Assembly (NCBI GenBank): GCA_019614645.1
Contig: JABWDB010000030.1
Location: 2,418,001-2,482,000, forward strand
Source: Stratiolaelaps scimitus
Lineage: Eukaryota; Arthropoda; Arachnida; Mesostigmata; Laelapidae
Length of the DNA: 64,000 nucleotides
Direction of reading: 5' to 3'
The notes beneath the pieces are model-generated. The model did not search any database. It saw nothing but the letters and a program-made list of their open reading frames with translations, and had not been told where the DNA came from. The position numbers were made by a program, and so were the translations under genes. Below, one piece after another: positions 12,301 through 25,300 of this stretch (the stretch's first letter is position 1; the number at the start of each line of letters is the position of its first letter).

Positions 12301-14521
12301 TAACGGACGTCGTGTCATTTTCTCTTATATTTCAAGGTGTGTCGATTCACTCTGTCCTACTCGCTCTGTATGGATATTCCAACAAGAGACCATGGCTCTA
12401 ATTCCTAATGGTGACACGTTTGTGGGGAACCGAAGCACACGACACTATTCCAATCAATTAGAAACAACTTAAGATTATTGCTTATCTATTATAAGTTATC
12501 CTACATGCAGTATTAAGTGTTAATCTAAATAATCATGGCTAATGTTATCGATAGAAAAAGGTTACTCTTTGCAGGGGTTACTGGAGTAGTTATAGCGAAT
12601 TCTTCTATTGATATTGTTTTTTTACATATGTTTGTTAATTGGACCATTTGCTTTATAGGTTTGTCGACGTTTATGATGCTGGTTGTCGACTATATCGAAG
12701 GTCTTGAAGATGTGACCTTCGACAAGGGTCGTATATCTACACTTACATTCTCAGCATTCTGTGCTGGTGACCTCTTGTTACGGTAAGAATTGGCCACATA
12801 AGGGTTTTCTTTCTCAAGTTGTTACTATATTGAAAATTTGCTTTCTTAAAAACATTATTTCATTCAAATTGAACGAGCGTCTTTGTTGATGTATCATTCT
12901 GTTGGCCAAACTGTGTGACGGCCTGGTGAATGAAATCCAGTCCATAAATCGATAACTCAGAGAAAGCGAGGTCTCGCTCGTTAGAGTAAAGTTGATTAGC
13001 CGTTTTTGTAGCACTTTGCCTTGTCAGCACAAATCAGCCTAAATCAATCCAATTTAACATATGTTATCCTTTATGGAATTTTGCAGGTCGACGGCGGGCG
13101 TGTTCATCGATGCTCAGCTTATCTCTACAAATGCAATGATGGCTATTGGTATGATATGATAGAATACATTTGCGTTCATCTGCAATACTTACTTTTCATT
13201 ACGATTTGATGAATATCTTCTTGATGTATATTTCGTGACCAATAATTGATGTTTTCTTTGCATTCGATTATTCTGATCTGTTTTCGATGAACCTCTGGAC
13301 GTTGGTAAATACATCATCGCTGATCACTTATAGTAAGGGAAGGTATTCTAGTATCGCCCCGTTCTTAATATGCACCTACCTCAGAAGCTACGTAGCGAAT
13401 TCAAGCAGAAATTCTACAGTGAAACAACGAAGACCCGTTAGTTAATAATTAGACATATCGAAGAGTTCTGTTGTCTTGCATATTTTTGTACCACCAAGGT
13501 CTTTTGACCATTCCAACCAAATACTACCACACTATTGTGCCAATCTGAAGACGGAGTGACGTACACTGGAGACTCTTTTTCTCATATTGACACGTTTTCT
13601 TTCACTTTCGTTCTCTATTTTCCCTATATTCCAGCTATTGTGCGGTATTCTATTAATTATTAAAGATCATATTTGATTATCATTACCTATCAAAGATGTA
13701 GCTCCCATCAAAAGCAAGTAACAAAGCCGTGGTTGGTTGTACCCACATAACTTTGCAGGTTTCTGGCTCCAGGGCATTGCGTTCGTCATTTTCGTATTAG
13801 TTCGATCTTCATGGGCTATCCTGCTGATGTGCTTCGTGTTGGGTACTTCCAATGGGTCTCGAATTTTTCTATTTCCTATAGTCCTCATCGCAGACTTCGG
13901 CCTTGTTAACCTCACCGAGTGTATGGGAGTTGGTTAGTAACACTTTTCCAAAAAAAATCATCAGTATAATGAGCCGTCTTTCTGACATCCGTTTCACGAG
14001 CTGCTTAGCTGCTGGCATCACTTTGTGATTGTCGACACAGTATAATAATTTACCATATACAACCACATTTACTGTGTAGTATTGCTTCGATATCGTAGTT
14101 TTTATTTATATTCCCACCTGAAAACTGGTCGAACTTCTTAATCTCACTGGATTGTTCCTTTAGACAAAATTGTAGACGAACAAATTCTATGTTTCATACT
14201 TTCAACAATCCACCTTGATTTTTCATCTAATCATTATGCAGCTCACTTAATACAGATATATACTCAGCAGTGTTGTATATGTGTGCAATTTCACGTGTTA
14301 TATATTTCTGCATTATGACAAAATCAGTTAATAGACGGTTGCTTTTGTTTTGATGTCATTTAGGAAGCTTCGTCAACGGAATCGTCAGCTTGTGGCGGCC
14401 TCTGCTCGTCGGATATTTTCGGGATACCCACGGCGACTATACGGGACTCTTCCTTCTTATGGGGGCTCTTAATATTCCTTTTGCACTCCACTGGACCGCC
14501 CGTTGGATTTTGCGCAAATGA
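6389..14521 (+). CDS. SLC16-like (monocarboxylate-type) MFS transporter, 9 exons, 482 aa
   Basis: Exons: 6389..6581, 8547..8771, 11057..11212, 11642..11821, 12160..12336, 12659..12782, 13087..13148, 13759..13932, 14364..14521 (1449 nt, all phases consistent, stop TGA). The product is a twelve-helix major-facilitator protein of usual SLC16 length. The first helix follows SLESWRTAVWLGVMYLF, where family members have the D-G-G-x-G-W motif. Helix 2 starts after APIATILCRRW; the helix 4-5 region has AEHFDKKRVSAQG, the counterpart of the family's QYFDKRR-A-A-G segment. A hydrophilic central loop (about residues 192-275) is followed by the second six-helix half, ending FLLMGALNIPFAL and WILRK. SLC16 proteins carry lactate, ketone bodies, aromatic amino acids or thyroid hormones across the plasma membrane; the substrate here cannot be told. 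Weak point: the exon 4 acceptor. A stronger-looking AG lies at 11571 but leads to a stop; 11642 is the one that keeps frame. Confidence 0.85.
7700..7760. repeat. (CT)n microsatellite in a GC-rich patch
   Basis: A (TC)n tract at about 7723-7741 lies next to short self-complementary GC-rich words (CCGGGGATCCCCG at 7690-7702, GATCCCGGGG). This is unusually GC-rich for the surrounding AT-rich intron. Confidence 0.6.
7945..8119. repeat. dispersed repeat family A, copy in SLC16 intron 1
   Basis: The block from GATCTGGAACATGC (about 7979) through TATATACATTCGTAGCGAGATG, TTTTGGATTT and GGTAATCCTTTACTCAAACTTCATCATATTC-type sequence to about 8119 is closely matched at 15565..15725 in the same orientation. 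No open frame or terminal repeat was seen, so it is an unclassified non-coding interspersed repeat. It may be a degraded SINE or MITE. Confidence 0.7.
9845..9935 (-). repeat. 3'-end fragment of tRNA-derived SINE family S1
   Basis: The words GCTAATGCATTTCAACA and CTGTTGACGATGTTCAACAGC match the tail of the fuller SINE copies at 25251..25822 (opposite strand) and 31364..31917 (same strand). The tract of T just to the left (9828-9836) would be its poly-A tail. The tRNA-like head is absent, so the copy is 5' truncated, as LINE-type retroposition would give. Confidence 0.65.
11335..11400. repeat. CR1/SINE-like 3' tail with short tandem repeat, SLC16 intron 3
   Basis: ATTGCAGCTCCTTAAATAAACCAATAAAG resembles the shared tail of SINE family S2 and the CR1-like LINE. 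It is followed by tandem TTACCATTT-type units (11370-11397). A B-box-like GGTTCAAATCT lies just downstream at 11418..11428 without a matching A box. Confidence 0.4.
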
Positions 14522-14979
14522 TGAAGGAACATTGCCACAAATAATAACCTATTATTAACGTTCATTATTTATTCAAACATTTTGTGGTCGAACAATTGGT
14601 CTAAATGAACGTGTTTCTTCAATACGCGCACACATAAGGCATTACGTATAGCTATCTACAATCACTGGCGACAGAAGCTAGTCGTCTGTAATAGTAGTAG
14701 TTGTAGTAATAACGGTACTTTTAGTGGACCCAGCAATGGGCCACACTCTCAGGCAAAAACCATTTGTGTGAAACTCGGGGTTAGTGCGAATGCATTTCAC
14801 AGTGTGTTCCAAAAAAAAAGTAGTAACGTTACTGGGGCCTACCATACAAGAAAGACAAGCTGAGGATCAGCTGTGGCAAAATAAGTTCCGCATTGGGGTT
14901 CATTATAACAATCATTATTCCATAAATTTATTTATTATTAGTTTTTATTTATTAGTGAGTTATTCAATTTGTCAAATGC

Positions 14980-14985
14980 AATAAA
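14980..14985 (+). terminator. polyadenylation signal AATAAA of the SLC16 gene
   Basis: AATAAA lies about 460 nt after the stop codon in an AT-rich 3' UTR; a second AATAAA follows at 15003..15008. It is the nearest canonical signal found on the gene's strand. Confidence 0.5.
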
Positions 14986-15499
14986 CAACTAAGTCTCGTA
15001 TTAATAAAGACATGCTTATAAATCTATAACACTGGAAATTACAATACAATTAATCATTATAATAAATTGTCATCATCCTGCACAATAAAATATGTGTAAG
15101 TATCTTATAATACTGTTGAGAAGATTTGATTGCTTCAAAACAAGTCATGATGATGATGCCGATGTGTACCTAGTTCTGCTCAATCTATAAGACAGCAACC
15201 AACACTATCTTTATCTTTTTCTTTTCCCTGCTCTTAGCCAGCGGCGAAGGGGGAGTTTATTTACCACCCGCACTGCAGTCGCCTTTCGGCATTACTTCCA
15301 ACACTATCTCCGTCATAGCGAACTAAAGGACTTGAAAAGTTCACAACCGAGTACAATTGTTGGTGCTATCCATATTCGGGTACAATCGAACAAGACCTCG
15401 CTGGTCGATGCCGTGCTTGCAAAGCCATTTTAGAATACAGGGGCTTATATTAAGGCTGAGAAAAAAACATATCTTTAGTTGGCCTCCAGCGCTTCTCCC

Positions 15500-15725
15500 A
15501 TCAGACATTTCATTTCCCTCAATCCCGAGGTTACCCAGAGGCCATTACAGTACTTGAATCTCTCGTCGATCTGGAACATGCTCGAGTGATATTACAGTTG
15601 ACTATATACATTCGTAGCGAGATGTAGCTTCGACAAAGTTTTGGATTTGAATATGGTAATCCTTTACTCAAACTTCATCATATTCGATTCGAGTATATTC
15701 ATTAGGGTCATTCGTCTTATCTAAT
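15500..15725. repeat. dispersed repeat family A, intergenic copy
   Basis: It matches 7945..8119 from GATCTGGAACATGC through TATATACATTCGTAGCGAGATG to CATTCGTCTTA, with small insertions and substitutions. Same orientation as the other copy. No coding potential. Confidence 0.7.
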
Positions 15726-16375
15726 TTGACATCGCTTACATGCCCCATAGCATTTGTTAACTATTATAACAAGTTATACAATACAAACTGTATTAGAGGC
15801 CAGTGAGTCTGCTACCTTTGTGAAGATATATAATTTTGTCGGTCAGTGACAGTTAGTCAGTGGTTTACTCGAATCGGTTAAGTCTTCATGAAGAACAATT
15901 GAAACTAGTGCGCGTGATGATCTTCGTTCATTTTGGTGCCAAGTGCCTGCCCATGTCCGGTAGGAGTCTTTCTCTATTTGTATAAAGCAATGCGACCACA
16001 ACGCCATCTATATCAACCACTTACAACCAATAGTCTGACTCGCTTATGTCGACTGTATGAATTTAAAATATTGCTATTTCTTCGAAGTTAATTCATTCAG
16101 CTTAATGTCAATAAAAATTAATGAACATAATGTATTGTTATGGCACATCGGGTCGTTTCGGCAGCGTCAAGACGGTGCGCGAATCATCATTAGGATTAGG
16201 TTGGTGCCTTCTCTTCTTTTGTACTATCGAGCAGACTATATACTGGTTAGCGGTAAGTAAATACTTGATTGTAGATTCAATGCCGAAAGCTAACTATTAT
16301 GGTTTGAACACATCATCGAAGTGTGATATTATTGTATATTTACCTTAATAGTCGAAGTTGTGATCGGTTAAAATA

Positions 16376-19300
16376 ATGTTAAATCCTATAGCAATGACGG
16401 TGTCCGTGACGTACGTCTGTTGCACAATGTGGCTCGTTGTTGTTCAATCCTCATCAGCTCATGATATTACGGATACTGCCGTGACGCTCTCTTCGCGTCG
16501 TACGGACTATGAAAATCAGTTAGCTGCTGCGATGCTCATGGCGGCCGAGCAAGCGGGGGCCGCACAACACGAGTTAGAACACGACGTGGAAGGACGTAAA
16601 CCCAGTGAGATTTGCTACAATGAATTGGGCTGTTTCAAGAAACATCCAGTCGGTGCATTGCCCGAACACCCAGATACAATACAACCCTTGTTTAGACTCT
16701 TCATAAAGGTGCGCCCCATCCATGTACTAGTCACTTGAAGATAATCCATGATGTAAATGATCATGCTGTGTAGAGAAAAATCGATGTTCTTCTTCTATAT
16801 ATATATATATAGATATATACGACAGACGCGGATAATCTTTGGAGTTCTTTATCATCTTTCTTTATCTGAAGATTGTTGCCAGGTACGAGTAAGGAAGAGA
16901 ATAAGAATAGGTGGCCCCGACCGGTCCTCATAGTAATACCTAAAAGGTTAAGAGCTGAGGCCTGTCACATAGGGGAACAGCTGAGGGTCAGCTCGAAAAA
17001 CAGTAATATATATATATATATATATACGAGCCGTTCTTATAGCGTACATTTTTTGAGAGAGAAAGCTAATCTCTATATTATGACAGCTTTCTAGCAAATA
17101 GGAATTCAACTTATGTTTGGAATGCTTGGTATGACAATTTTGATTTCGGATTCGTCACAATATTAACATCGATTTCGAGAGATTCTTCTTCGTCAATTGG
17201 GGTTTCAGCTCATCGAGGCTATCACGTATCGCAATGCAAAACATTAACGCCATGACCTGGACAAAATGGGAAACTGTTGAACGACAACCGTTTGCTCGGG
17301 TTGAAATCTTTTGTTGAGAGTTTATGATTCGCGCCATGGTGGGGGCGAATTTTTCGGTCCTCAGAGTCGGTAGCACACTATATTCACGATGGTGCGTAAC
17401 TGTGTGGTAAACTGGGAATAACTTAACTACTGCACAAATATGTGTCACTGAGCGCGATCTGCGAGTGTACGACTCTCTCGACAGCTGTTCTGCTACGTAT
17501 GCTATTAGCGCTCGTAGCATGTAAGTGGTGTTCCTGTACGCATGTAAGTGGGTTTACAATTAACGCTTACAGCTATTCTTTTAGTAACCGTGTTTACGTA
17601 TTTTTCTTTACAATTTTAAGTTTTACATCTTGATAACCCTTGTTTATCTCTATTGTTACTAATATATCCCTATACCCTTATTTCACAGTGAAACTTTATT
17701 TTCATTATTTTCGTCAGAAATGAAACTAAATATAATTCGTCTATAGGTATCCATCTACATAAATATACGTGTACCCCATCTAGATACGATGTATCCCCAC
17801 ATAATCACATTTCATTGTCGAAATGCAGCTTTCTCTCTCGCTTTCTTTCTCTCCCTTTTGCATTGAAAATACCTTTTCAATTGTCTCAGCGGATCTTCGC
17901 CTCAATTTTACATCCTTGTGTGACATTATCTATTCCTTTTCGTTGATTTTTATTACGTCGTGCTACTGCACCTTCAAACAAATTATTCATATACATTTGC
18001 TACGTTCTAGGGTTTTACTACGATCAATCAAACCTATTGTTAATGAATAGGCTACGGAGTGCATTGTTCTCACTAGAGAACAATGCAATCTTACGGCGAT
18101 CGTACCTTGACTTTTTGAAACGAGATTCTTTCGGTGTCATAGATTACTGAATCCTTTTTAAGCCCAGTGACTAAGTCGTCAGCGCGGTGGCTGGAATGGC
18201 AAAGTCTCTAGCTGAAAAGGCCGGACGCCGTGACGGATCGAGAACTTAAGCATTGTGAAAGACATTGTCTTTAGTAAATCAAAACTTTGCCTTTTATTGT
18301 ATTATTGCAAGGCCCTTAAAGTTCGATTTTGCGAGGTAGATTGGAAATTTCGATCTAGTGACATTTTGACATACTTATCGCGGAATTTGGTATACACCAA
18401 TCGATCCTACAGGCACGATTTCGTGGCAAACCCTCAGTTGACTTTATAACTTCGAGGAAAAGGACCCATATGAGTATTACGCTCAAATTGGTGATTATTT
18501 ATGTTGAAGAGAGCTATTTCACCTAGAATGAATGTCTTTATCTCCGAAATCGGTTTTGTAGATTAGATTGATGCATACCAGACTTTGCTACAAGTACAAG
18601 CTTCTAAATAGAAAGCTAAGTTTGTAACATTAATATTAAAACTTACCCCCACTTAAAATTTTTCTTTTATAATTATCTCTGACTTGTAAATCAAATCCAT
18701 TCTGCACAAACGAACTTTAGATTTCTTAAAAACGTGGTAGTAATCTGTCCGACTGAACACGCCACTTTGTTGTGGTATGGCTTTATTTTACAAGGGCGCA
18801 AGGAGAAGGATCCCTTAGAATCCGTCCAGTTTCGTCCAGAAGCTTTAAATACCTGAAGAGATTCAGGTGTCCTTAATGGCTTATCGATTGTCGTCTAGAG
18901 TTTGATATGTTCAATCTTTTCTGGCAGTTATATCTATCACACCCAACAGCTTCGAAGTCTATTTCCTTGTAATGTACCTGTGAGGTGGAGTTGGTCAAAG
19001 GTGAAATCTCTGCACGCGGTCATCAATAAATAGTGCTGTCTTGGCTTTATTTGTCTCTTCATTTAGCACACGTATTAACTGAGGCACCCGTACCTTCAAT
19101 AAGCTTTTAAGACGTCGCCAGACTGCATTGCAAAAAAGTTACGTTTAGTAATAAGCGCGAACATGTTAGAATATATATTACCCAGTTTTGCTTGTTTATT
19201 TTATTCAAGTTGGACAACAGGATGATCAATCAACAGAAATATGTTTCGAGATTCAGAATAGAAACATTTTCTTTTTCCCTCGAGTATGTCCATTAACTCA

Positions 19301-22300
19301 TCCGTTTGATTTCAAACAACGGCGGATGGCACAAAGATCCGCGTATAGCGGGGTCGTAAAGAAATCTTATGAATCACGTCGCATCCATACTAGTTCTTAT
19401 TTTCGCTCACAAATTGAATTTTCTTCCACGTTTAAAGCTACATTGCTTCGACTGTGTAAAGATGATTTTACCCAGCTACGGGTGGTTGTCTGAGATGTAT
19501 CGTCTCAAGAATCGTCAACGAGACGCAACTATGAATATATAATTTCTTGGCCCTACGAACCAACTAGAAACTTTGGTTATCCCAGAACAGTTCAGAGTCG
19601 AAAACTGCATCGGATATAAAACGTTAAAAATTATAAAAAAAAATGTCGACCGTAATTTGAAATTCTTTCAAAAGTTTGTTTCACTTGTGATTTGTAGGAG
19701 TCCAAGTCTGCAGTCAACGTCTATTACTACAATTCGACTTTTGGAGACGAGGTCGAGGTAACAAAAAATGCCCTCAACGATAAGAGCCGGGAGCTCGTCT
19801 TTGTCACCCATGGCTTCGGTGGCAATGGAATTCTCGACTGGATTCAGGTACTCCACACTCATAGATGTTTGGCATTGAGCCTAGATTCTTGTATATCCTT
19901 ATGTTTGTCAGCGTAGTAGTGTAAGCAACACATGTACGATATTAAATAGTGTCAGCTATAAAGCAACGTGCCTAACCATCAGAGTTCATTCATTGATACG
20001 GAGAAACACTTACAGTCGCGTCACCTGTAATAGTGAAGAGCCGCAAGCTAATTGAGATGTTCATGAATCACTTTATCTTCTCAAAAATAATCGTTCAGGA
20101 GATCGCAAGGGTGAAAACACAACGATATAACAGCAACGTCATCGTCGTCGACTGGGAATACGCGGCACGGTATTCCACACTCTACATGGCAGCGGCAGCA
20201 AATTCGGCTCTAATCGGCCGGATGGCTGCGCTGTTCTGTCTTCGGCTGACTAAACACTACGATATATCACTGGCACAGGTTCAGTTTGTCGGATTCTCAC
20301 TCGGAGCACAAGTGGCAGGGTTCTTTTCCACTAAAATCTTTGAGGATAGTGGAGTTAAAATCGGAAAAGTCACAGGTAGGTCTTGTGTACTACCTTACTG
20401 TGTTTTGACTTAATAAAAATTAAATAAATGAAACCCCACACGAATAATTGCTATTATCATTACTATTTAACACTTCAGCATTCCTCTTCTGCAGAGAGTG
20501 CAGTAAATAAGGTAGATATGAGGTGAGTCTTATCCCTGAATGACGTTAATGTCTTAAAAGGTTTCATATAGCAGCTGAAACAAGAACTACTTCAACTGAT
20601 TATTTATTTGTTTCCTCTTACTAACCGTGAACCTATTTTTCCTTAGCTGTTAGCTTAGGTTTTACCCACCTAAAGGCGATGTCTCCCTTCTTGCCCCTGC
20701 AAATAAAGGTAGAAATTCTCCTGAGAGACAGAGAGAGAGACAGAGAGGGAGGTTTAGAGCTATAATGGACAGATTAAAAGCGTATAACATCTTCGTTTTT
20801 AGCTTTGGACACGGCGGCACCACTGTTCGAGCCAGCAGGCGTATTTCCTCGCAAGGAACACACGAACTTTCTCGAAGCTGTGCACACATCTGCTGGCAAC
20901 GTCATCTGGCGCGGCAAACTGGGCATACAAGCTAACTATGGCCATGTAGATTATTACCCCAACGGGGGCATAGATCAACCTGGGTGCAAATGTAAGTAAG
21001 AGTGGCGAAAGGCAGATATCAAATGTCGCATGTCGTTGCTCGGCAGCGACGAAGGCAGATAGCATAGGCAGAGAAGGCAACGTGTGACGGCAAACAGCGA
21101 ACAGCTAGCGGTACGGGGAGGATGCGCTCCCATACCCGCTCCAGCCCCACTGGCCCACAGGCCGCCTAGGGTAACCTGGGAGCAGTGGAGAAAGCCAAGC
21201 CGGGAGCTCAGAAGGGTTTTTCACCTATAAGCACTCGGCTTCGAGGGACTCGTGCGGAACTTTGCGGAAAGACTCAACGAAGAGATAGCCAGCCTCAAAG
21301 AGAAAGAGGGAGCAAGACCTGCACCGCCGGAAGCAGCAACGTGCTCGCGATGCTCCAAAGAGCTAGGCGCTCCAAAGAGCTCGATGCAGCGACAAGGGCA
21401 GAAACAGAAATATAATACGCAGTCAGATAAGGTAACTTGATGAAGAACTGCAGGAAGCCAAGACGGAAGCAGCGCTCGCTGCCATTACTGAGAAACCATT
21501 GCCGGATCTAGCTTTCAGGCGAGCCCAGCAGACAAATAAGTCTATTCTCGCACATAGGCAGACAAGAGCAATCATTGCCAAGAAAGGCTCCAGCAAGGAC
21601 CAGGAGCTTCTAGAGAAGCCACCCGGTATGTTCCGCGCATCCTTGGCTACAGCTGGGCTGGCTGCGGGGAAAATAGCTATCCTAAAAAGCAACGATATGC
21701 TAGAAATGCCAGACAAAGCGGAGGAGGAAGAAGACCCAGAAGGGTGCTTCCACCAGAACACTCGTCGTCGGAATGGCAGTACCCGAAGATGACGCAACCA
21801 ATTTCCTGGAAATACTCGTCAAGGTGGTTAGCAGGAGGAGGAGGAAACACCAGCAATTCATATATCAGAGGAAATTAAGGACTGCGACACCAGGAAAGCT
21901 CTGGAGGCAGCATGCTTCATAATGGAAGGATATTTCGACATACTAACCCCGGGATACCAGGCACAAAAGGTCGCATACACCAAAGACGGCGGACTCCGCA
22001 ACACTCCACCAGCTACAACCTTAAGAATCAAAGCTGCTCAACGACGAACAATGGAAGAGACACTGCAGGACACGAAGCAATATATGCAGCCGACGGGGGC
22101 CGGCGTGACGGTTGGGAAAATAAGCAGGTCAGCCAAAGGTGACCTTCTCATTAAACTCAACGAAACAAGGGGGCACTAGGTCATTTGTGGACATACTGAG
22201 AGCCGGCGCAGACGCTGTCGTTGAGGTCAGCGACACTATGCCACGACCGACAGTCATCCTGAACGTAGACCCCTTCCTGAATGCTGCAGGCACAGAGGCG

Positions 22301-25300
22301 GAACTGCGATCGGTCCTGAATATGCCTGCATAGGCGGCAATCAGAACTGAGGGTCCAAAGGCCAGAAAGCATAAATGGACCTGCATCGGTGCTCTCCCAC
22401 AGACATATGACAGGAGGCTTGTTGAGCTGAAGAGAATTAAACTTGGCAACTACATACTGTACATCAGAATAATTCATACAGGCTACAACTGTCAGAAGTC
22501 AGGTCACATAGCGAGGTCATGCAAAGGAAGGACGGTAGAGGGCAAGAGGTGTTACAATTGCGGATCCGAAGCCCACACAATGAAAAGAAAGAATGCCCCG
22601 ACAAAGAACCATGCTGCTGCTACACCTGTGATGTGAAGGGCCACAAAGCCAGCTCGATGGAGTGCCCTGCATACAGAAAGTAGTTGAGGAACTTCGGAAC
22701 AAGAGCGTCAACTAACCTCAGCGCAAATTCCTTCTTCGCTAAAGGCCAACGAAAGACTGACAGGAGAGAGACAAACAAAGACACGATAGACGACGATGGG
22801 TGGACCATCGCTGGGCCAGCAAAGTACGTTAAGAAGTCCTCTTTTAAGAAACATGATTAGGGTACTGTAAGTAAGTCTAAGTCTTAGCAAAGACGCGCAC
22901 GACGGATGGGCATCGACTTAGTCCTGCTAAGCGAACTCAATAAGACCAAAGCAAACAGGGCGTCTCAATGAACCGTTGGAAACCGCACGGACACTGCCAT
23001 CTGGTGGGCTGGCCGAAACATGGACATTGCGATAAGGGGCACTGGCTTAGGGTGGACATAGATAAGCATTGCGTAGTATACTTATGTTACTTTTCACCTA
23101 ACAGACCTGAAGAGGACTTCGCAGCATACCTGGAGGGGCTTACGCAGAACATCGCATTTCATGGTCCACGGACAGGCGTCATCAAAACAGGGGACTTCAA
23201 TGCCTCATCCATGAGGGAGAGGAACGAGGATGCAAGAAGTCCTAACAGAATAAGACTGGTACGTCATAAACGAGGGGGATGTCCTGCCTGGCAAAGTAGA
23301 GGAAATTATACGTATCAGGCCGTAGCTGCTGTAAGAGTGGATGCACAAAGAGAGCGACTAAAGGCCGGATACAAAAACCTTCGCAAGCTAATCCACATCA
23401 GCAAGAGGAACAAGTGGGACGAACTCATAAAAGACATTGACAACGACAGATTCGGATTGCCGTACCAAATCGTTATGAACAACATAAAGTGGAGGTTATC
23501 AAAACTTCCAAAAGGATGTCACGGAACAGGTGATAAACTCACTGCTCCCAGCGCAAACCGCAAGACCTGAAATACAATTCCAGGTTGAGAAAGAGAACAT
23601 ACCCGAAGTCACGATGGAACTGACAGCCACCAAGAAACGACTCGCGCCAGGTAAAGCCCCAGGTCCAGACGGAATACCTCCGGGGGTGGTTAAATTTTTT
23701 ATAGCGCGATGGCCGAAAAACTTCAGAGCCTTCGCCAATAAGCTGCTTAAGGAGGGAAGATTCCCGGGTCCGTGGAAGGTAGCCTGATTCCTAAACCAGG
23801 TAAAACGGGCCCGCAAGGCATCCGACCCATTTGCCTACGGACCACAATAGCCAAAGTGATGGAATGAACCATCACAGAGAGACTAGAGCAAAAAATCGAG
23901 GACAAACAGGCTCTTCCGTGCGCACAATTCGGTTTCCGCAAGGGCATGTCTACTCTGCCAGGGATAAAGAAAGTAATGGTCATTGCACACGTTGAAAGGA
24001 CAAAGACTTTAAAAACCAGGGATCTCGTTCCTCTAATCCTACTAGATGTTCGCAACGCCGTCAACAGCACGAATTGGGAAATGATCATGACTGCTCTAAG
24101 GGAATTCCCCCTTACCTTAGGAGAATAGTTTCGTCTGTTCTATTAGTTTCGTCTTGTCTGGAAAACATATCACTGCAAGTTGGCGGACTCGACAAAGAGG
24201 TTACAGTGGGAGTACCGTAGGGCTCGGTTGTTGCACCGACTCCGTGGAACATTGTCTATGACGGGGTCCTCTCCCTTCCAAATCTTCCAGCGATCGATCA
24301 AAGCATCTCGTATGCTGAGAATCTGGCCCTTGTCATCACGGCCCAGACTGAGGCTGAATTAGCAGCCAGAGCCAATGAGGCCCTTGCTACCACAATAGAT
24401 TGGATGAAGGACCACTCACTACAGGTGACACCAAAAAAAAGTGAAGCCATCCTGCTTACCGGCCGGAAGAGAGTTGGCAAAATCGTAGGAGCTTCAGGAG
24501 GCGATTGGATACAACTCAAGAGGCAAGTCAAATACCTCGGGGTCATTCTGGGCACGGGGCTCACAGGCACAGCAGACGCAGAATATGCTTCGGGGAAAGC
24601 AAGAGTGCGCGAAATTTTGGCAGGCTTGTGCCGTTCCAACGGCGTGAGTTTCTTGGACGGAATGATGCGAAAAAGGAGGGTTTAGAAAAGATAAGACGGC
24701 GGCGACCGGCAAAGTGGTTCCACGCCTTTGGGAGGAAGTTAAATAAATAATAACGAGTCGGCCGCCGCCTGCAGGGCAAGGCCAACTCTAGTTATTATTT
24801 ATTTATATCCAACGTCAGTCGGATAAGTGTCGGCAGGAGCTGCAGGCTCCTGCCGACGTTTCGCTCAGTCTTCAGTCTTGACTCTTCACCGATCCCAATC
24901 TCGACTCTTCAGTCTTCACTCGATCTTCACTTGAGTCTTACCCGACACCCGGAGTTTCTCCCCTCCCCGGCGGTTGGTTGGCCCCATAAAGTGCCATGTT
25001 AAAAAATATTCAAAAAAATGCAAAAAAATCACCCAAAATGCGATATTTGCAAACTTGTTCGCCTCATCGAGACACATTGATGCATGTAAAGAAAACACGC
25101 CTCATGGTTTAAAATGCACCCCCCCCCCCCAATTTTGATATGTTAATATTATAGATTAAGCAATAATCCTCTAAAAAAATATATCATATGTGAACTGTTA
25201 CATCTGATGTAACATTGAAAGGTAATAAGACACTAAAGTAAATGATCTGCCTGCGGGCATGGCGTGGTGGATAAGGTAGGCAGTACCAAATAGGGAGTTT

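Larger units (their letters stand above)
14522..16375. other. SLC16 3' UTR and intergenic stretch before the lipase
   Basis: No exon recognised. It holds the SLC16 polyadenylation signals and a copy of dispersed repeat A (15500..15725). Close to the lipase start there is a plausible 5' UTR intron: donor GCG|GTAAGTAA at 16252/16253 and acceptor TTAATAG ending at 16351, which would place the lipase 5' UTR on two exons. Confidence 0.45.
16709..19697 (+). other. lipase intron 1 (3.0 kb)
   Basis: AT-rich and without supported exons. It contains (TA)n tracts at about 16796-16812 and 17007-17027, a perfect 12 bp hairpin at 18060..18087 and a diverged SINE at about 18160..18262. Minus-strand frames in 17155..17520 look like chance. 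Confidence 0.6.
21005..24960 (+). mobile_element. decayed R1-like non-LTR retrotransposon in lipase intron 4
   Basis: About 4 kb, distinctly more GC-rich than the flanks, same strand as the lipase. First third: broken gag-like frames ending in CCHC zinc-knuckle remnants near 22485-22600 (NCQKSGHIARSC, CYNCGSEAH). Then endonuclease remnants (TGDFNAS near 23190-23210) with an internal loss, then reverse-transcriptase pieces in several frames: KAPGPDGIP at about 23655-23682, LLDVRNAVNSTNW at about 24040-24080, and the thumb motif VKYLGVILGTG at about 24525-24560. The catalytic YADD motif reads YAEN (about 24310-24321), so even a repaired frame would lack the metal-binding aspartates. Coding is cut short near 24700 and followed by a structured 3' UTR. 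Ends were placed by composition; no target duplication was identified. Confidence 0.8.

Noticed and set aside
17155..17520. 121-codon minus-strand open frame in lipase intron 1
   Set aside because: No recognisable domain, composition or flanking splice sites; likely chance.
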